Shown piece by piece: positions 16,975 through 25,014 of a stretch of 64,000 nucleotides of DNA (positions are counted from its first letter, which is position 1; each line of letters starts with the position of its first letter). Under the pieces are notes generated by a model that saw only the letters and a list, made by a program, of their open reading frames with translations, searched no databases and was not told the origin of the DNA. Source of the stretch: Terrimesophilobacter sp963702165 (GTDB lineage Bacteria > Actinomycetota > Actinomycetes > Actinomycetales > Microbacteriaceae); contig OY969722.1 of assembly GCA_963702165.1 (NCBI GenBank), forward strand, positions 2,604,001 to 2,668,000, given 5' to 3'. The position numbers were made by a program, and so were the translations under genes.

Positions 16975-17030
16975 GAGTCGGGAGTAGTTGCCCAAATGAG
17001 ACGCGCCATTTGGGCAACTACTCCCGACTC
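16975..17030. terminator. 56-nt perfect palindrome between gpmA and phoU
   Basis: GAGTCGGGAGTAGTTGCCCAAATG at 16975-16998 (24 nt) is perfectly inverted at 17007-17030, around the 8-base loop AGACGCGC. It lies between converging genes, 11 bases after the gpmA stop and 35 bases before the phoU stop. A bidirectional terminator is the simplest role; the perfect 24-bp arms also suit a REP-like element. Confidence 0.85.
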
Positions 17031-17064
17031 AACGCGGTGGGGGTAGTGGCGGGTCGGCGGACGG

Positions 17065-17718
17065 TCAGCTGCCGGTGGCCGCCCAGTCGCCCGTGGCCAG
17101 GTAGGTGACCTTCTTCGCGATCGACACCGCGTGGTCGGCGAAGCGCTCGTGGTAGCGCGAAGCGAGGGTCGCGTCGACGGTGTCCTCCGCGCCACCCTTC
17201 CAGGTCTCGCCGAGCACCTTGTCGAACACGCTCAGGTGCAGCTCGTCGATCAGGTCGTCGTCGTTGCGGATCTCCTCGGCGATCGCGACATCCTGCGTCT
17301 CCAGCAGCTTCACCAGCTTGCCGGCGATGAGCACGTCGAGGCGCCCCATCTCGGAGAACGTGCCGCGAAGCGACTTGGGAACAACCTTCTCCGGGAACCG
17401 GTAGCGCGCCAGCTGCGCGATGTGCTCGGCCATGTCGCCCATCCGCTCGAGCGACGAGGAGATGCGCAGCGCGCTGACGACAATGCGCAGGTCGCGTGCG
17501 ACAGGCTGCTGCCGCGCCAGGATGTCGATGGCCAGTTCGTCGAGATCGCGGGTGAGTTCGTCGATGCGGTCGTCATCCTTGATGACCGTTTCGGCGAGCG
17601 ACACGTTGGATTCGTTGAAGGCGAGGGTGGCGCTGGCGATCGCCTGTTCGACGAGCCTCGCGAGCTCGACCAGGCGCTCCTGCACCTCGAGAAGTTCTTG
17701 CTGGAACACTGCGCGCAT
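17065..17718 (-). CDS. phoU: Phosphate signalling protein PhoU
   Basis: 217 aa from ATG 17718, selected for its AAAGGGG ribosome site and because it gives the canonical MRAVFQQEL start. Two three-helix bundle repeats carry the metal-binding ExxxD motifs: ERMGDMAEHI near residue 95, and the SRYHERFADHAVSIAKKV region at the C-terminus. PhoU links the Pst transporter to the sensor kinase and represses the response when phosphate is ample. It is transcribed divergently from senX3, with a three-unit PHO box between them. Confidence 0.95.
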   Translation of the reverse strand: MRAVFQQELLEVQERLVELARLVEQAIASATLAFNESNVSLAETVIKDDDRIDELTRDLDELAIDILARQQPVARDLRIVVSALRISSSLERMGDMAEHIAQLARYRFPEKVVPKSLRGTFSEMGRLDVLIAGKLVKLLETQDVAIAEEIRNDDDLIDELHLSVFDKVLGETWKGGAEDTVDATLASRYHERFADHAVSIAKKVTYLATGDWAATGS

Positions 17719-17769
17719 TGAATGTCGCCCCTTTCGCGAAACGTTGCCCGGGCAATCCTTCACACCGAC

Positions 17770-17798
17770 GGTGAACATCCGGTAAGCGCCGGGTGAAC
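17770..17798. promoter_or_regulatory. PHO box between phoU and senX3 (three 11-nt units)
   Basis: GGTGAAC at 17770, GGTAAGC at 17781 and GGTGAAC at 17792 are spaced exactly 11 bases apart. This is the direct-repeat pattern expected for RegX3/PhoP dimers, and it matches the array before pstS. It lies 52-80 bases upstream of phoU and 74-102 bases upstream of senX3, so it could control both. Confidence 0.8.
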
Positions 17799-17871
17799 AA
17801 CGCTTGACCTACCAGGTTCTGGGACCTCTCGGTGGGCAGCCCTGCCGTTTTCTATAACTAATCTAGTCGTT

Positions 17872-19026
17872 ATGGACCCCGGCATGCTGGTGGCCGCTGC
17901 GCTCGTCTTCGGGGTGGCGGTCGGAGCTGGCGTCGCGTGGCTCCTCGTCTACGCGGCGCGCCACGGCGACCGTGCGGCCAAGGTGGTCAACTCGGTGGTG
18001 CCGGATGGCGTCGATCAGGTGCTTGATGCGCTCGAGTCCGCGGGCATCGTCCTCGACCCGTCCAACAACGTGATCAAGGCCAGCCCCGGCGCGCTCGCCC
18101 TCGGGCTGGTCGCCGGTGATGTGCTCGCGCACCGCAACCTCGTCGACCTGGTCGACCGGGTGCGCCGGGATGGCGAGACCATCACGACCGAACTGAGGCT
18201 GCCCCGCGGGCCGTTCGGTGATGCGAACGTGGTGCTGTTCATCCGCGTGGCCAGGCTGGGCACGCGCTATGTGCTGCTGCTCGCGGAAGACCGCACCGAG
18301 GCGCACCGGCTGAATGCGGTGCGGCGCGACTTCGTCGAGAACATCAGCCACGAGCTGAAGACGCCGATCGGTGCGGTCAGCCTGCTGGCCGAGGCGCTCC
18401 AGTCGGCTGCCCGGGATCCCGACCAGGTGAAGCGGTTCGCGAAGCGCCTCACCAAGGAGTCCGAGAGGCTCGCCCGAATCACGCGCGAGATCATCCAGCT
18501 GTCGCGGCTGCAATCCGCCGACGCGCTGGCCAAGCCGGAACTGATCGAGATCGACCACGTCGTCGCATCCGCCATCGACCAGAATCGGGTGCCGGCGGAT
18601 GCGCGGGGCGTCACAATCGTCAGCGGTGGACACGCCGGAGCGCAGGTCTACGGCGACGAAGCGCTGCTGGCGACGGCGCTGCACAACCTCATCTCGAACG
18701 CGATCGTCTACTCGGCCAAGGGCGCCAGGGTCGGCATCGGCGTGAACCTCCACGACGGAGTGGTTGAGATCGCGGTGACCGACCAGGGCATTGGGATCGC
18801 GCAAGAGGAGCAGGACCGGATCTTCGAACGGTTCTACCGCATCGACCCCGCCCGGTCGCGACACACCGGCGGCACCGGCCTGGGCCTCAGCATCGTCAAG
18901 CACGTCGCCGAGAATCACGGCGGCGACGTGCGCGTGTGGTCGCAACCCGGCCGCGGCTCGACCTTCACCATCCGCCTTCCGGAGGCAACCCGCACCTCCG
19001 GTGACCACCTGGGAGCAACAGCATGA
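17872..19026 (+). CDS. senX3: Sensor histidine kinase SenX3
   Basis: 384 aa. One membrane helix near residues 4-26 (VAAALVFGVAVGAGVAWLLV) is followed by a PAS-like region (about 45-135). The HisKA domain has phosphoacceptor His in FVENISHELKTPIG, and the HATPase domain has the N box (LHNLISNAIVYS), DQGIGI and GGTGLGLSIVKH. It senses low phosphate together with the Pst system and PhoU, and phosphorylates RegX3. It overlaps regX3 by four bases (ATGA). A PHO box upstream suggests autoregulation. Confidence 0.94.
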   Translation: MDPGMLVAAALVFGVAVGAGVAWLLVYAARHGDRAAKVVNSVVPDGVDQVLDALESAGIVLDPSNNVIKASPGALALGLVAGDVLAHRNLVDLVDRVRRDGETITTELRLPRGPFGDANVVLFIRVARLGTRYVLLLAEDRTEAHRLNAVRRDFVENISHELKTPIGAVSLLAEALQSAARDPDQVKRFAKRLTKESERLARITREIIQLSRLQSADALAKPELIEIDHVVASAIDQNRVPADARGVTIVSGGHAGAQVYGDEALLATALHNLISNAIVYSAKGARVGIGVNLHDGVVEIAVTDQGIGIAQEEQDRIFERFYRIDPARSRHTGGTGLGLSIVKHVAENHGGDVRVWSQPGRGSTFTIRLPEATRTSGDHLGATA

Positions 19027-19703
19027 CCCGCATCCTGATCGTCGAAGACGAGCGTTCGCTCAGCGAGCCCCTCGCGTTCCTGCTCGGCAAGGAGGGCTAC
19101 GAAACCTCCATCGCCGAGGACGGAAACGACGCTATCGAGGAGTTCCGGCGCAACGGCGCCGACCTGGTGCTGCTCGACCTCATGCTGCCCGGGATCCCCG
19201 GCACCGAGGTGTGCCGCCAGCTGCGCCTCGAATCGCAGGTGCCGATCATCATGCTGACCGCCAAGGACAGCGAGGTGGACATCGTCGTCGGGCTGGAGCT
19301 TGGCGCCGACGACTACGTGACGAAGCCGTACTCGACGCGTGAGCTGCTCGCGCGCATCCGGGCGGTGCTGCGCCGCAGGATCGAGGTCGAGGGCGAGGAC
19401 GACGCACTGCTCGAGGCGGGCGACGTGCGGATGGACCTCGACCGGCACACGGTCGAGGTGCGCGGGGAGGAGATCTCCATTCCGCTCAAGGAGTTCGAGC
19501 TGCTCGAGCTGCTCATGCGCAACGCCGGCCGGGTGCTCACGCGAGGCCAGCTGATCGACCGTGTGTGGGGCAGCGACTACTTCGGCGACACCAAGACGCT
19601 CGACGTGCACGTCAAGCGCATCCGGTCACGCATCGAGCGGAACCCGTCAGAGCCGGTGATGCTCGTGACGGTGCGCGGGCTCGGCTACCGCTTCGAGCCC
19701 TAG
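19023..19703 (+). CDS. regX3: Response regulator RegX3
   Basis: 226 aa. The receiver has the acidic pair in VEDERS, phospho-acceptor Asp in LLDLMLPG (about residue 52), Thr/Lys in MLTAKDSEVD and the typical switch region. The C-terminal OmpR winged helix has IPLKEFELLELLM and RVWGSDYFGDTKTLDVHVKRIRSR (read in two parts). It is co-transcribed with senX3. It should bind the GGTGAAC direct repeats seen before pstS and between phoU and senX3. The 3' end is followed within five bases by an 89-nt palindromic repeat. Confidence 0.94.
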   Translation: MTRILIVEDERSLSEPLAFLLGKEGYETSIAEDGNDAIEEFRRNGADLVLLDLMLPGIPGTEVCRQLRLESQVPIIMLTAKDSEVDIVVGLELGADDYVTKPYSTRELLARIRAVLRRRIEVEGEDDALLEAGDVRMDLDRHTVEVRGEEISIPLKEFELLELLMRNAGRVLTRGQLIDRVWGSDYFGDTKTLDVHVKRIRSRIERNPSEPVMLVTVRGLGYRFEP

Positions 19704-19707
19704 CGGC

Positions 19708-19796
19708 TTAACCCGTTTCAAGGAGATCCGGCCCACAGCTGACCCGCCGACGGGAGCTCAGCCGAAAATCGGCCAATTCTCCTTGAGATGGGTTAA
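19708..19796. repeat. 89-nt palindromic intergenic element, copy 2
   Basis: Same length as the element at 3519-3607, in opposite orientation, sharing TTAACCCGTTTCAAGGAGAT at one end and CCTTGAGATGGGTTA at the other. The middle differs but also folds (GCTGACCCG...CGGGAGCTCAGC). It fills the gap between converging regX3 and the lipoprotein gene. Confidence 0.8.
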
Positions 19797-19813
19797 GAGG
19801 GGGCGGATGCCGG

Positions 19814-20296
19814 CTACTTGCTGCTGGTCTCTTCCGGCAGCAGACCCTTGTACTCGGGGAGCGTGCCGTCGAGCACCGGAACGTTGAGCTGCTTGCCGGT
19901 CTCGCTGCCGTACTGGATGAAGACCGGGAACAGCGCGCCCGGCTGAGTGTCGATGCCGGTGAGGACGACCTGCTGGTCCTCGCCGAGGTTCTTGATCGAG
20001 TCGGCGTTGAGGTGCACCTTCTGGTCGACCTTGTCGCCGTCGGCGTTCTCCCACTGCAGCTTGACGTCCATGCTGCGGTCGGTGCCGTTTGCCAGCACGA
20101 CCACCAGGTTGCCGGTCTGGCCGTCCTCGCTCACGATGAGCGCGTTGCGGACCTCGAGGTTGCCGATCGTCGCCCCGAATCCGTCGCTCGGGTCATAGGC
20201 CTCGAGGGTGGCTTGGGGGGTCAGGAAAGTGCACGCGGTCGTGCCCGCCAGCACGAGGGATGCCAATGCGACGGCTGCCGCCGAACGTGCTCTCAC
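19814..20296 (-). CDS. Putative lipoprotein, unknown function
   Basis: 160 aa from GTG 20296, with a perfect AGGAGG site. It has an N-terminal lipoprotein signal peptide with lipobox LAGTTAC (Cys about residue 22), followed by a predicted extracellular beta-rich domain (about residues 40-135) without recognisable catalytic residues. The tail is polar and ends ETSSK. It is divergent from carD. The domain may be an immunoglobulin-like copper- or protein-binding fold; I cannot assign a role. Confidence 0.75.
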   Translation of the reverse strand: MRARSAAAVALASLVLAGTTACTFLTPQATLEAYDPSDGFGATIGNLEVRNALIVSEDGQTGNLVVVLANGTDRSMDVKLQWENADGDKVDQKVHLNADSIKNLGEDQQVVLTGIDTQPGALFPVFIQYGSETGKQLNVPVLDGTLPEYKGLLPEETSSK

Positions 20297-20445
20297 GAAT
20301 TTCCTCCTGGACGTGGCCGCTGTGTGCGCAGCGCAGAACTGCTGCGAGTTTAGCCTAACGGGGACACCCGCCTCAGGGCAGGTAAGGGCAGCCTAACTGA
20401 GAAAAAGCTGTGGTAAACTAGTGGCCGCAGAACGGAGCCAAATCC

Positions 20446-20928
20446 ATGCTTTTCGAGGTCGGCGAGACTGTCGTGTACCCGCATCACGGGGCCGCAACCA
20501 TCACAGAAGTCAAGAAGCGTGTCATCAAGGGCGAAGAGAAGCTTTATCTCAAGCTCAATGTCACGCAGGGCGATCTCACCATCGAGGTCCCCGCAGAAAA
20601 TGTCGATCTGGTCGGCGTTCGCGATGTGATCGGCAAGGAGGGCCTCGAGAAGGTCTTCGAAGTGCTTCGGGCACCGTTCACCGAGGAACCGACCAACTGG
20701 TCACGCCGCTACAAGGCGAACCTCGAGAAGCTCGCATCCGGTGACGTCATCAAGGTATCCGAGGTCGTTCGCGACCTGTGGCGCCGCGACCAGGACCGCG
20801 GCCTGTCCGCGGGGGAGAAGCGGATGCTCGCCAAGGCGCGCCAGATCCTGATCTCCGAGCTCGCACTCGCCGAGAAGACCGACGAAGAGAAGGCCTCGAG
20901 CGTTCTCGACGAGGTCCTGGCCTCCTAA
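20446..20928 (+). CDS. carD: CarD-family RNA polymerase-binding transcription regulator
   Basis: 160 aa, the typical CarD size. The N-terminal Tudor-like RNA-polymerase interaction domain starts FEVGETVVYPHHGAATI, and the C-terminal helical DNA-binding domain includes NWSRRYKANLEKLASGD and RDQDRGLSAGEKRMLAKAR; the Trp that wedges into the promoter bubble lies in DLWRRDQ. CarD stabilises open complexes, notably at rRNA promoters, and is essential in mycobacteria. A likely -10 (TAAACT at about 20413) lies 30 bases upstream. It is followed four bases later by ispDF, as in many actinobacteria. Confidence 0.96.
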   Translation: MLFEVGETVVYPHHGAATITEVKKRVIKGEEKLYLKLNVTQGDLTIEVPAENVDLVGVRDVIGKEGLEKVFEVLRAPFTEEPTNWSRRYKANLEKLASGDVIKVSEVVRDLWRRDQDRGLSAGEKRMLAKARQILISELALAEKTDEEKASSVLDEVLAS

Positions 20929-20932
20929 CCCG

Positions 20933-22066
20933 TTGACTACCGCGGTTGTCGTCGTCGCCGCGGGCAGCGGGACCCGCCTCGACCGAGGTGAACCGAAAGC
21001 GTTCGTCACCGTCGGCGGCCGAAGTATTCTCGTGCGGGCATTGGATGCCGTTGCCGGCATGTCCTCGACCCCGCAGGTCATCGTTGTCGCCCCTGACGGC
21101 CGCCTCGACGACGCCCGGCAGCTGATCGGGGACGGCGGCGTCACGGTCGTCTCCGGTGGCGCCACCCGGCAGCAGTCGGTGGCCGCCGGGCTCGCGGCGC
21201 TCGCCGCCGACGTCGACGTCGTACTCGTGCACGACGCCGCACGCGCGTTCACCCCGACCCGCCAGCTCGAGGCGATCGAGGCCGAGGTTCGCCGCACCGG
21301 GCATGGCGTGGTCCCCGGGCTGCCGGTCGTGAACACCATCAAGCAGACGGATGCCGCCGGCCGAGTCATCCGGAACGTCGACCGTTCCGACCTCGTCGCG
21401 GTGCAGACCCCGCAGGGCTTCCCGCGTGAGCCGCTCGTCAAGGCTTACGGCGGCGCGACAGAGGACTTCACCGACGATGCCGCGCTGTTCGCGGCCGCGG
21501 GCAACGAGGTCACGGTCATCGCCGGCGATCCGCTCGGCTTCAAGATCACGACCCCGGCCGACCTGCGCCGGGCAGAATACGAGACCGGTGCACCGGCATC
21601 CGTCACGGGCATCGGCGTCGACGTGCACGCTTACGACGAGGGCAGGCCGCTGTGGCTGGGCGGGCTGCACTGGCCCGACGAGCCCGGTCTCGCCGGGCAC
21701 AGCGACGGCGACGCGCTGAGCCACGCGGTGTGCGACGCGCTGCTGTCGGCCGCCGGCCTCGGAGACCTCGGCAGCTGCTTCGGCACCAGCGACCCGCGGT
21801 TCGCCGATGCCCACGGCGAGGTATTCATCGCCGAGACGGTCGCGCTCGTCGCTGCGGCCGGCTACACCATCAGCAACGTCGCGGTGCAGCTGATCGGCAA
21901 TCGGCCCAAGGTAGGTGCGCGCCGCCTCGAGTTGGAGGGCGGGCTCAGCGCCATGGTGGGCGCACCGGTGCGTGTCGGGGCCACGACCTCCGATGGGCTC
22001 GGCTTCACCGGCCGGGGCGAGGGCGTGACCGCGATCGCGACCGCGCTGCTGCACCGCAGCTTCTAG
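20933..22066 (+). CDS. ispDF: Bifunctional IspD/IspF (MEP isoprenoid pathway)
   Basis: 377 aa from TTG 20933. Residues 1-215 are 2-C-methyl-D-erythritol 4-phosphate cytidylyltransferase (AAGSGTRL nucleotide loop, VLVHDAARAF). Residues 220-377 are 2-C-methyl-D-erythritol 2,4-cyclodiphosphate synthase (GIGVDVHAY metal site, GHSDGDALSHAVCDALL, TSDGLGFTGRGEG). The enzymes catalyse steps 3 and 5 of the non-mevalonate pathway. The fusion occurs in some actinobacteria and proteobacteria, whereas mycobacteria have two genes. It is coupled to carD with a four-base gap. Confidence 0.96.
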   Translation: MTTAVVVVAAGSGTRLDRGEPKAFVTVGGRSILVRALDAVAGMSSTPQVIVVAPDGRLDDARQLIGDGGVTVVSGGATRQQSVAAGLAALAADVDVVLVHDAARAFTPTRQLEAIEAEVRRTGHGVVPGLPVVNTIKQTDAAGRVIRNVDRSDLVAVQTPQGFPREPLVKAYGGATEDFTDDAALFAAAGNEVTVIAGDPLGFKITTPADLRRAEYETGAPASVTGIGVDVHAYDEGRPLWLGGLHWPDEPGLAGHSDGDALSHAVCDALLSAAGLGDLGSCFGTSDPRFADAHGEVFIAETVALVAAAGYTISNVAVQLIGNRPKVGARRLELEGGLSAMVGAPVRVGATTSDGLGFTGRGEGVTAIATALLHRSF

Positions 22067-22151
22067 GCGCCGTCCGGGCGATCCCCAAGGTGCGCTTTCT
22101 AGGGTGGCGCCACTGCGCCCAACCGCGGGCGCCACGACGGAGGGACACCAC

Positions 22152-22556
22152 GTGGGCAACCTTGTGCACTTCACGATCGCAACCACCGCAGAAGAGAGCG
22201 CCGACTTCCGGCGCGTGCTGTGGACCGGGGAACACACCCAGCTGGTTGTCATGACCATCCCGGTCGACGGCGAGATCGGCGAGGAGACGCATCCGGACAC
22301 CGACCAGATCCTGACCATCGTGAGCGGCACAGGTGAGGCGCGCGTATCGGGGCAGAAGCGCGGCATCGCCCAGGGAGACCTCGTGGTCGTGCAGGCCGGG
22401 CTCAAGCACAACATCGTCAACACGGGCCCGAACCCGCTCGTGCTGTACACCGTGTACGGCCCGCCAGAGCATGCGGATGGCGCGGTGCACGCCACGAAGG
22501 AACAGGCCGATGCCATGGAGGAGGCGGGCAAGGACGAGCCGCCCACCAGCGAGTAA
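22152..22556 (+). CDS. Cupin-domain protein
   Basis: 134 aa from GTG 22152, preceded by GGAGGGA. It is a single beta-barrel with a cupin motif 1-like region (GEIGEETHPDTDQILTIV) that keeps one His and acidic residues, and motif 2 (GDLVVVQAGLKHNIVNTG) with its His. It probably binds one divalent metal. The C-terminal tail is acidic. The position between ispDF and cysS gives no clear functional link, and it could be a small-molecule isomerase or a stress protein. Confidence 0.8.
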   Translation: MGNLVHFTIATTAEESADFRRVLWTGEHTQLVVMTIPVDGEIGEETHPDTDQILTIVSGTGEARVSGQKRGIAQGDLVVVQAGLKHNIVNTGPNPLVLYTVYGPPEHADGAVHATKEQADAMEEAGKDEPPTSE

Positions 22557-22597
22557 CCGAGCCGGAGCCGCAGGGGCCTGCCGGTACGCTTGAGGGC

Positions 22598-24010
22598 GTG
22601 ACTGTCCGTCTCTACGATTCCCGCTCGCAGGCCGTCCGCGACCTGATGCCCATCTCTCCGGGCCAGATCGGCATGTACGTCTGCGGGCCGACCGTGCAAT
22701 CGAGCCCGCACATCGGCCACCTGCGCAGCGCCCTCGTCTACGACCTGTGGCGGCGCTGGCTGACCTACCGCGGCTACCGCGTCACACTCGTGCGCAACGT
22801 CACCGACATCGACGACAAGATCCTCGCGAACGCGGTCGGAGATGAAGACTGGTGGGCGCTCGCCTACCGCTACGAGCTGGAATTCACGACCGGGTACACC
22901 GCGCTCGGCATCCAGGCGCCGACCTACGAGCCGCGCGCGACCGCGAGTGTCGCCCAGATGCAGGACATCGTGCAGGAGCTCATCGAGCGCGGGCACGCCT
23001 ACCCGGCGCCGGATGGCTCTGGAGACGTCTACTTCGACGTGAAGTCGTGGCCGACCTACGGCGAGCTGACCCGGCAGCGGCTGGATGACATGGCGCCGGC
23101 CGAGGACGCCGACCCGCGCGGCAAGCGCGACCCGCGCGACTTCGCGCTGTGGAAGGGACACAAGAGCGACGAGCCGGAGTCGGCGTCGTGGAGCTCGCCA
23201 TGGGGGCCCGGTCGCCCCGGCTGGCACATCGAGTGCTCGGCGATGTCGAGCCGCTACCTCGGCACCGAGTTCGACATCCACGGCGGCGGACTTGACCTGC
23301 GCTTCCCGCACCACGAGAACGAACTCGCCCAGTCGGCAGCGGCCGGACACGGCTTCGCCCGGCACTGGGTGCACAACGGCTTGGTGAACGTCAACGGGCA
23401 GAAGATGTCCAAGTCGCTCGGCAACTCGATCTACGCCGCCGAGTTCCTCGAGATGGCGCAGCCGATCGTCATCCGCTACTACCTCGGGCAGGCGCACTAC
23501 CGCTCCACGATCGACTACCACGACGGTGCGCTGGAGGAGGCAGAGGCGGCCCTCGACCGCATCCGCGTGTTCCTGGAGCGCGCCGACCGCCGGTTCTCCG
23601 GCACGCGGTTCGCCGGTGAGGGGCTCCAGGTCGTGCCGGATGCGTTCGGCGAAGCCATGGACGACGACCTCGCCGTACCGCAGGCGCTCGCCGTGCTGCA
23701 CGACCGCGTCCGCGCCGGCAACGCCGCGCTCGACGCTGAAGACCTCGGCACCGCCGCCGACATCCGCGGCGAGGTCATCGCCATGACCGAGGTGCTCGGC
23801 ATCAACCCGCTGGCCGAGCCGTGGAAGTCGGATGCCGACGACGAGGTCGCCGCGGCACTGGACGCGCTCGTCGGCAGGCTGATCGAGACGCGCGAAGCAG
23901 CGCGCGCGGCTCGCGACTTCGCCACCGCGGACCAGATCAGAGACCAACTCGCCGAATCGGGCATTCAGCTCGAGGACGGCGTCAACGGATCGCATTGGAG
24001 CCTCGCGTGA
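22598..24010 (+). CDS. cysS: Cysteinyl-tRNA synthetase
   Basis: 470 aa from GTG 22598. The class I signature HIGH is present as SSPHIGHLRSAL, preceded by the zinc-ligand Cys in YVCGPTVQ. KMSKS is present in GQKMSKSLGN, and a further zinc-site Cys/His region is GWHIECSAMS with HHENE. The DALR-type anticodon domain follows. It charges tRNA-Cys. It overlaps rlmB by GTGA, so the pair is co-translated, a conserved actinobacterial arrangement. Confidence 0.97.
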   Translation: MTVRLYDSRSQAVRDLMPISPGQIGMYVCGPTVQSSPHIGHLRSALVYDLWRRWLTYRGYRVTLVRNVTDIDDKILANAVGDEDWWALAYRYELEFTTGYTALGIQAPTYEPRATASVAQMQDIVQELIERGHAYPAPDGSGDVYFDVKSWPTYGELTRQRLDDMAPAEDADPRGKRDPRDFALWKGHKSDEPESASWSSPWGPGRPGWHIECSAMSSRYLGTEFDIHGGGLDLRFPHHENELAQSAAAGHGFARHWVHNGLVNVNGQKMSKSLGNSIYAAEFLEMAQPIVIRYYLGQAHYRSTIDYHDGALEEAEAALDRIRVFLERADRRFSGTRFAGEGLQVVPDAFGEAMDDDLAVPQALAVLHDRVRAGNAALDAEDLGTAADIRGEVIAMTEVLGINPLAEPWKSDADDEVAAALDALVGRLIETREAARAARDFATADQIRDQLAESGIQLEDGVNGSHWSLA

Positions 24011-25014
24011 AGGGCAAGAGCCAGAAGCGCCCCGGCGCAGTTCGCAAGACCAGCAAGGGACCGCAGGTCGGTTCCGGCGGGCAGGGCAGGCAGGCGCTGG
24101 AGGGTCGGAAGCCGACCCCGAAGGCCGAGGACCGGCCGTACCACCCCGCAGGGAAGCGCAAGGCCGCGCAGGAGCGCTACGAGGCCGCGGGCGGTCGTCG
24201 CAACACGCAGCGGCCGTCGGACGAGGCTCAGCAGCAGAAGCGGCGCGCCCCGAAGTCGGATGCGAGCGTCGAGCTGGTGACCGGCCGCAACTCCGTGCTG
24301 GAGGGGCTGCGGGCGAAGATCCCGGCGACGACCCTCTATATCGCGTCGCGGATCGAGTACGACGACCGGGTCAAGGAGATCATGGGCATCGCCACCAAGC
24401 GCGGTCTGCCCGTGCTCGAGGTGATGCGTCCGGAGCTCGACCGGCTCGCCGGCCCGGACTCCGTGCACCAGGGTGTCGCGCTCAAGGTGCCGCCGTACGA
24501 GTACGCTCACCCGCTCGAACTGCTCGACACCGTGATCTCGCGCGGCCAGAAGCCGTTGTTCGTCGCCCTCGACGGGGTGACAGACCCGCGCAACCTGGGC
24601 GCGATCATCCGGTCCACCGCGGCGTTCGGCGGGCATGGCGTCATCGTGCCGCAACGCCGCTCGGTGGGCATGACCGCGGCGGCCTGGAAGACCTCCGCTG
24701 GAGCGGCAGCGCGCACCCCGGTCGCGATGGCGAGCAACCTGACTCAGACCCTCAAGGCGCTCAAGGAGCGCGGCGTCTTCGTGCTCGGCCTCGCCGGTGA
24801 CGGCGACGTGATGCTGCCGGAGCTCGAGCTCGCGAACGAGCCGATTGTGATCGTCGTCGGCAGCGAAGGCAAGGGCCTGTCCCGCCTGGTGACCGAGACG
24901 GCGGATGCGATCGTGTCGATCCCGATCTCTGCGGCGACCGAGTCGCTCAACGCCGGGATCGCGGCGAGCGTCGCCCTGTACGAGGTGTCGCGGCGGCGCG
25001 GCAAGCGCGGCTAG
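24007..25014 (+). CDS. rlmB: 23S rRNA (guanosine-2'-O-)-methyltransferase RlmB-like, TrmH/SpoU family
   Basis: 335 aa from GTG 24007. A basic, low-complexity N-terminal extension (about 90 residues, many Lys/Arg/Gln) precedes the substrate-binding domain (LVTGRNSVLEGLRAKIP) and the SPOUT catalytic domain with its three motifs: GVTDPRNLGAIIRSTAAFG, VVGSEGKGLSRLV and SIPISAATESLNAG. It methylates a ribose in 23S rRNA (G2251 in E. coli) or a related site. Its TAG stop shares the CTAG at 25011-25014 with the converging reductase gene. This is the last core gene before the accessory island. Confidence 0.93.
   Translation: MKGKSQKRPGAVRKTSKGPQVGSGGQGRQALEGRKPTPKAEDRPYHPAGKRKAAQERYEAAGGRRNTQRPSDEAQQQKRRAPKSDASVELVTGRNSVLEGLRAKIPATTLYIASRIEYDDRVKEIMGIATKRGLPVLEVMRPELDRLAGPDSVHQGVALKVPPYEYAHPLELLDTVISRGQKPLFVALDGVTDPRNLGAIIRSTAAFGGHGVIVPQRRSVGMTAAAWKTSAGAAARTPVAMASNLTQTLKALKERGVFVLGLAGDGDVMLPELELANEPIVIVVGSEGKGLSRLVTETADAIVSIPISAATESLNAGIAASVALYEVSRRRGKRG

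Noticed and set aside
20750..23995. Very long open frame (over 1000 codons) on the minus strand opposite carD, ispDF and cysS
   Set aside because: It is the antisense shadow of three well-supported genes, Arg/Val-rich with no family motif; GC-rich third positions keep the opposite frame open.
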